Assembly (NCBI GenBank): GCA_025362535.1
Contig: JANYGE010000149.1
Location: forward strand, 1 to 9,120
DNA: 9,120 bases
From: Hyphomicrobiales bacterium
Lineage (GTDB): Bacteria > Pseudomonadota > Alphaproteobacteria > Rhizobiales > Aestuariivirgaceae
Reading direction: 5' to 3'
Positions 6,698 through 9,120 of this stretch are shown here, in pieces. Numbering within the stretch: position 1 is the stretch's first letter; each line of letters starts with the position of its first letter. Both the position numbers and the translations under genes were made by a program. A model generated the notes under the pieces. That model saw only the letters and a list, made by a program, of their open reading frames with translations, did not search any database and was not told the origin of the DNA.

Positions 6698-7609
6698 TTG
6701 AACCTCCCCACCTCTATCGATGCAACCGCTGAACTCCTCGCATCTTCCGGTTATGTCGCAGGTCGTGATCTTGCGACTGTTGTGTTCCTCGCCCTCAAAA
6801 TGGGGCGGCCGCTTTTTCTGGAAGGGGAAGCTGGCGTTGGTAAAACGGAAATTGCGAAAGTTCTCGCCCAAGCGCTGGGCCGCAAACTCATCCGGTTGCA
6901 ATGCTATGAGGGGCTTGATGTTGCATCGGCCGTTTATGAATGGAACTATGCGGCACAGATGATTGAGATCAGATTGGCGGAAGCGGTTGGCGAGGTCAAT
7001 CGTGATGAGCTTTCGTCTTCAATCTTCGCTGAAAAATTTATGATTAGGCGTCCGCTCTTGCAGGCGTTGCAAAGCGAGAATGGGCAAGCGCCGATTTTAT
7101 TGATTGATGAGTTGGACCGCACCGATGAAGCTTTCGAAGCCTATCTGCTCGAAGTGCTTTCAGATTTTCAAATCACCATTCCTGAACTCGGCACGATTAA
7201 AGCGGAAACGCCGCCCATCGTGATCATCACCTCCAATCGAACACGCGAAGTGCATGATGCTTTGAAGCGGCGTTGCCTCTATCATTGGGTGGGCTACCCT
7301 GATGCGACCCGTGAGCTTGCGATCATCAAAGCCAAACGCCCGAATGCTTCTGAGGCGCTGTCCAAGGAAGTTGTGGCTTTCGTGCAGGCTTTGCGTGGCG
7401 GAGATATTTACAAAGTGCCTGGTGTTGCCGAAACTCTTGATTGGGTTTCGGCTTTGCATGAGTTGGATTGCATATCGCTTGATCCACAAGTTGTGAATGA
7501 CACGCTGGGTGTGCTGCTCAAATATCAAGATGATATTGCCCGCATGGAAGGCAGTGGTGCTAAACGCATTCTCGATCAGGTGCGCGATGAACTCCGCACC
7601 CTCCGGTAA
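6698..7609 (+). CDS. coxD: MoxR-type AAA+ ATPase, CO dehydrogenase maturation protein CoxD
   Basis: An AAA+ ATPase of the MoxR group, 303 residues. In Afipia (Oligotropha) carboxidovorans CoxD is a chaperone-like ATPase needed to build the Mo-Cu site of CO dehydrogenase. Walker A is GEAGVGKT (43-50), Walker B is ILLIDE (133-138), sensor 1 is Asn180 in TSN, and Arg191/Arg192 (KRRC) are candidate arginine fingers. The start is TTG at 6698: an in-frame TAA lies just upstream at 6692-6694, no ATG lies near the family's N-terminus, and the sequence SIDATAELLASSGYVAGRDLATVVFLALK matches the usual beginning of the family. The ribosome site is weak (perhaps AGTGAG about 10 bases upstream). It overlaps coxE by 23 bases and so probably forms a functional pair with it. 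Confidence 0.9.
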   Translation: MNLPTSIDATAELLASSGYVAGRDLATVVFLALKMGRPLFLEGEAGVGKTEIAKVLAQALGRKLIRLQCYEGLDVASAVYEWNYAAQMIEIRLAEAVGEVNRDELSSSIFAEKFMIRRPLLQALQSENGQAPILLIDELDRTDEAFEAYLLEVLSDFQITIPELGTIKAETPPIVIITSNRTREVHDALKRRCLYHWVGYPDATRELAIIKAKRPNASEALSKEVVAFVQALRGGDIYKVPGVAETLDWVSALHELDCISLDPQVVNDTLGVLLKYQDDIARMEGSGAKRILDQVRDELRTLR

Positions 7610-8792
7610 GCTTGCCACGAATATCATGCATTTTGCGCGGGTGTTGCGTGACGCTGGATTGCCGGTGGGGCCAAGCGCTGTTTTGGATGCGATAGATGCG
7701 GCTCAAGCTGGAACTTTGCGTGAGCGTGAGGATTTCTATTGGACGCTGCATGCCATATTCGTGAAGCGGCGTGAACAAAGGGAAATTTTTGCGCAAGCGT
7801 TTCAGGTGTTTTGGAAAAAGCCCAAAATGCTCGAACAACTGATGCAGCTCATGTATCATCAAATTGCGCGCAAAGCGGATGCCAAGCCAAAGCAGGCTGG
7901 CTTCAAGCGCCTGGCCGAAGCCATGTTTGATAAGGCGCATATGAAAACGCTGCCAGCGCAAAAAAATGATGTGCTTGAAGTTGATGCAACGTTTACGGCC
8001 TCCATGGATGAAGTGTTGCGCGCCAAGGATTTCGAGCAGATGAGTGTGGCAGAGCAGGGCCATGCCAAAGCCGCCATTGCCAAATTGCGGATGCACCGGA
8101 TTGAAGTTCCAACCCGGCGGTTTCAGCCTTCCGGAGCTGGGGCTCGCATCGATATGCGCCGCAGCCTTCGAGAAAGCTTGAGAGGGGGGCTGGCGCTACA
8201 CCGCAAAGAACGGCGTTGGCGTGAGCCGCCGCTGGTGGTGCTATGTGATATTTCTGGGTCTTGCTCAAACTATAGCCGGATATTTTTGCATTTCCTGCAT
8301 GCACTATCGAATGACCGGGCACGGGTGACGGTGTTTCTGTTTGGCACAAGGCTTACCAATGTGACGCGGGATTTGCAGCGGCGCGATGTGGATGAGGCTG
8401 TGGCCCGCGTATCAAGCCATGTGCAGGATTGGTCGGGCGGCACCCGCATTGGCACGGCCTTGCATGAGTTCAATTTTAAGTGGGGCAGGCGGGTTCTGGC
8501 TTCGGGGGCTCACGTGTTGCTGATGACGGATGGTTTGGACCGTGAAGATGTTTCAGTGCTGCGTGATGAAATGCAACGGCTGCGCCGATCCGCCAAACGC
8601 ATTGTGTGGTTGAACCCGCTTTTGCGTTTTGATGGTTTTGAAGCCAAGGCGGGCGGCATTCGTGCTATGATGCCATTTGTGGATGAGTTTCGTCCGGTGC
8701 ATAGTTTGGATAGCCTGAGTGATTTGGCCGCCACTCTTGCATCACCACGGCGAGATGCGCATGATCCTAAAAAATGGATGGAGAAGGTCTGA
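7587..8792 (+). CDS. coxE: VWA domain-containing CoxE-like protein
   Basis: A 401-residue protein with a C-terminal von Willebrand factor A domain, the usual partner of the MoxR ATPase and implicated with it in maturing the molybdenum enzyme. The chosen start is the ATG at 7587, inside the end of coxD, because NIMHFARVLRDAGLPVGPSAVLDAI matches the usual N-terminus. The frame is open further upstream to 7497, but that part is shadow sequence of coxD. An alternative start is the ATG at 7626. The metal-ion-dependent adhesion site is complete: DISGS (Asp221, Ser223, Ser225), Thr286 in SGGTRIG, and Asp315 in LMTDGLD. The N-terminal 200 residues are helical and charged, with no signal peptide or membrane segment, so it is likely cytoplasmic. 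The stop TGA shares one base with the next start (TGATG). Confidence 0.9.
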   Translation: MNSAPSGKLATNIMHFARVLRDAGLPVGPSAVLDAIDAAQAGTLREREDFYWTLHAIFVKRREQREIFAQAFQVFWKKPKMLEQLMQLMYHQIARKADAKPKQAGFKRLAEAMFDKAHMKTLPAQKNDVLEVDATFTASMDEVLRAKDFEQMSVAEQGHAKAAIAKLRMHRIEVPTRRFQPSGAGARIDMRRSLRESLRGGLALHRKERRWREPPLVVLCDISGSCSNYSRIFLHFLHALSNDRARVTVFLFGTRLTNVTRDLQRRDVDEAVARVSSHVQDWSGGTRIGTALHEFNFKWGRRVLASGAHVLLMTDGLDREDVSVLRDEMQRLRRSAKRIVWLNPLLRFDGFEAKAGGIRAMMPFVDEFRPVHSLDSLSDLAATLASPRRDAHDPKKWMEKV

Positions 8793-9106
8793 TGGACCAC
8801 ACAGTTTTAGAAACCGCATCAAAATGGCTGGGCGAGGGACGTAAATTGGCCTTGGCCACCGTTATCGAAACGTGGGGCTCGGCACCACAGCCGGTGGGCA
8901 GCCAATTGGTGGTTGATGCGGAAGGCAATTTTATGGGGGCGGTTTCCGGCGGATGTGTTGAAGGGGAAGTGATCACTGAGGCGCTTGATGCAATTTCCTC
9001 TGGAGCGCCCAAAACCTTGCAATTCGGCGTGGCCGATGAAACGGCGTGGCGTGTGGGCCTGGCCTGTGGCGGCAAAATTCGCATTTATGTGGAGCCGGTG
9101 GCGTGA
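8792..9106 (+). CDS. XdhC N-terminal domain protein (XdhC/CoxI family, stand-alone)
   Basis: A 104-residue protein equal to the N-terminal XdhC/CoxI domain alone. XdhC proteins bind molybdenum cofactor and help its sulfuration and insertion into xanthine dehydrogenase-type enzymes. The start is the ATG at 8792, overlapping the coxE stop as TGATG and preceded by GGAGAAGG (8780-8787); an ATG at 8774 in the same frame would add six residues but has a poorer context. Family signatures are ATVIETWGSAPQPVGSQLVV near residues 22-41, GAVSGGCVEGEVI near 50-62, and GLACGGKIRIYVEPV at the end. Full-length XdhC proteins continue into a Rossmann domain of roughly 150 or more residues, which is missing here because of the stop at 9104-9106. 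The next reading frame probably supplies it. In cox clusters this gene is sometimes called coxF. Confidence 0.87.
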   Translation: MDHTVLETASKWLGEGRKLALATVIETWGSAPQPVGSQLVVDAEGNFMGAVSGGCVEGEVITEALDAISSGAPKTLQFGVADETAWRVGLACGGKIRIYVEPVA

Positions 9107-9120
9107 AGGCCGAGACACTC
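9103..9120 (+). CDS. Start of next gene, probably XdhC Rossmann-domain half (3' partial)
   Basis: A GTG at 9103 overlaps the preceding stop as GTGA, the classic four-base overlap of translationally coupled genes. Only six codons are visible (MKAETL), and the window ends. Many alphaproteobacterial cox clusters carry the XdhC C-terminal Rossmann protein directly after the short XdhC domain, often beginning in a similar way, so that is the likely identity. With six residues this rests mainly on context. Confidence 0.5.

Noticed and set aside
6512..6901. 129-residue minus-strand open frame across the repeat region and the start of coxD
   Set aside because: It is formed from the palindromic repeats and antisense of coxD; no family resemblance is seen.
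7560..8096. 178-residue minus-strand open frame opposite the coxD/coxE junction
   Set aside because: It is antisense to two well-supported genes and its sequence shows no family features.

Overview
The window reads as chromosomal DNA of an alphaproteobacterium, probably of the Hyphomicrobiales (Rhizobiales) type. This is inferred from the protein families (GAF/GGDEF/EAL signalling protein, DUF4864 exported protein, form II coxSLM cluster with coxD and coxE) and from the intergenic palindromic repeats, whose style is common in that class. Base composition is moderate. No mobile-element genes, tRNA, rRNA or CRISPR array were seen.

Layout. (1) Positions 2-2017 (+) hold the 3' part of a PAS-GAF-GGDEF-EAL cyclic-di-GMP protein; its start lies outside the window. 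(2) Positions 2018-2194 are non-coding and hold a large, nearly perfect inverted repeat between two convergent genes; it is probably a dispersed palindromic element that also serves as a bidirectional terminator. (3) Positions 2195-2620 (-) encode a small exported DUF4864 protein, divergent from the main operon. (4) Positions 2621-2796 are the divergent promoter region. (5) Positions 2797-6469 (+) hold coxS, coxL and coxM, the three subunits of a molybdenum hydroxylase of the aerobic CO dehydrogenase family. The order S-L-M and the active-site motif AYRGAGR both place it in form II. (6) Positions 6470-6697 are non-coding and hold a mosaic of nested hairpins and short direct repeats. (7) Positions 6698-9120 (+) hold the accessory genes: a MoxR-type AAA+ ATPase (coxD), a VWA-domain protein (coxE), a stand-alone XdhC N-terminal domain, and the first six codons of a further gene, probably the XdhC Rossmann half.

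How the genes fit together. CoxM (FAD), CoxS (two [2Fe-2S] clusters) and CoxL (molybdopterin active site) would form an (LMS)2 enzyme that oxidises a small substrate and passes electrons through Fe-S and FAD to a quinone or another acceptor. CoxD and CoxE resemble the chaperone-like pair that matures the metal site, and XdhC-type proteins deliver sulfurated molybdenum cofactor. The large subunit lacks the Cys that binds copper in true (form I) CO dehydrogenase, so the substrate cannot be taken to be CO.

Overall this is a recognisable system. The points most worth a second look are the unknown substrate, the retention of coxD/coxE beside a Cys-less active site, the split XdhC, and the two intergenic repeat structures.
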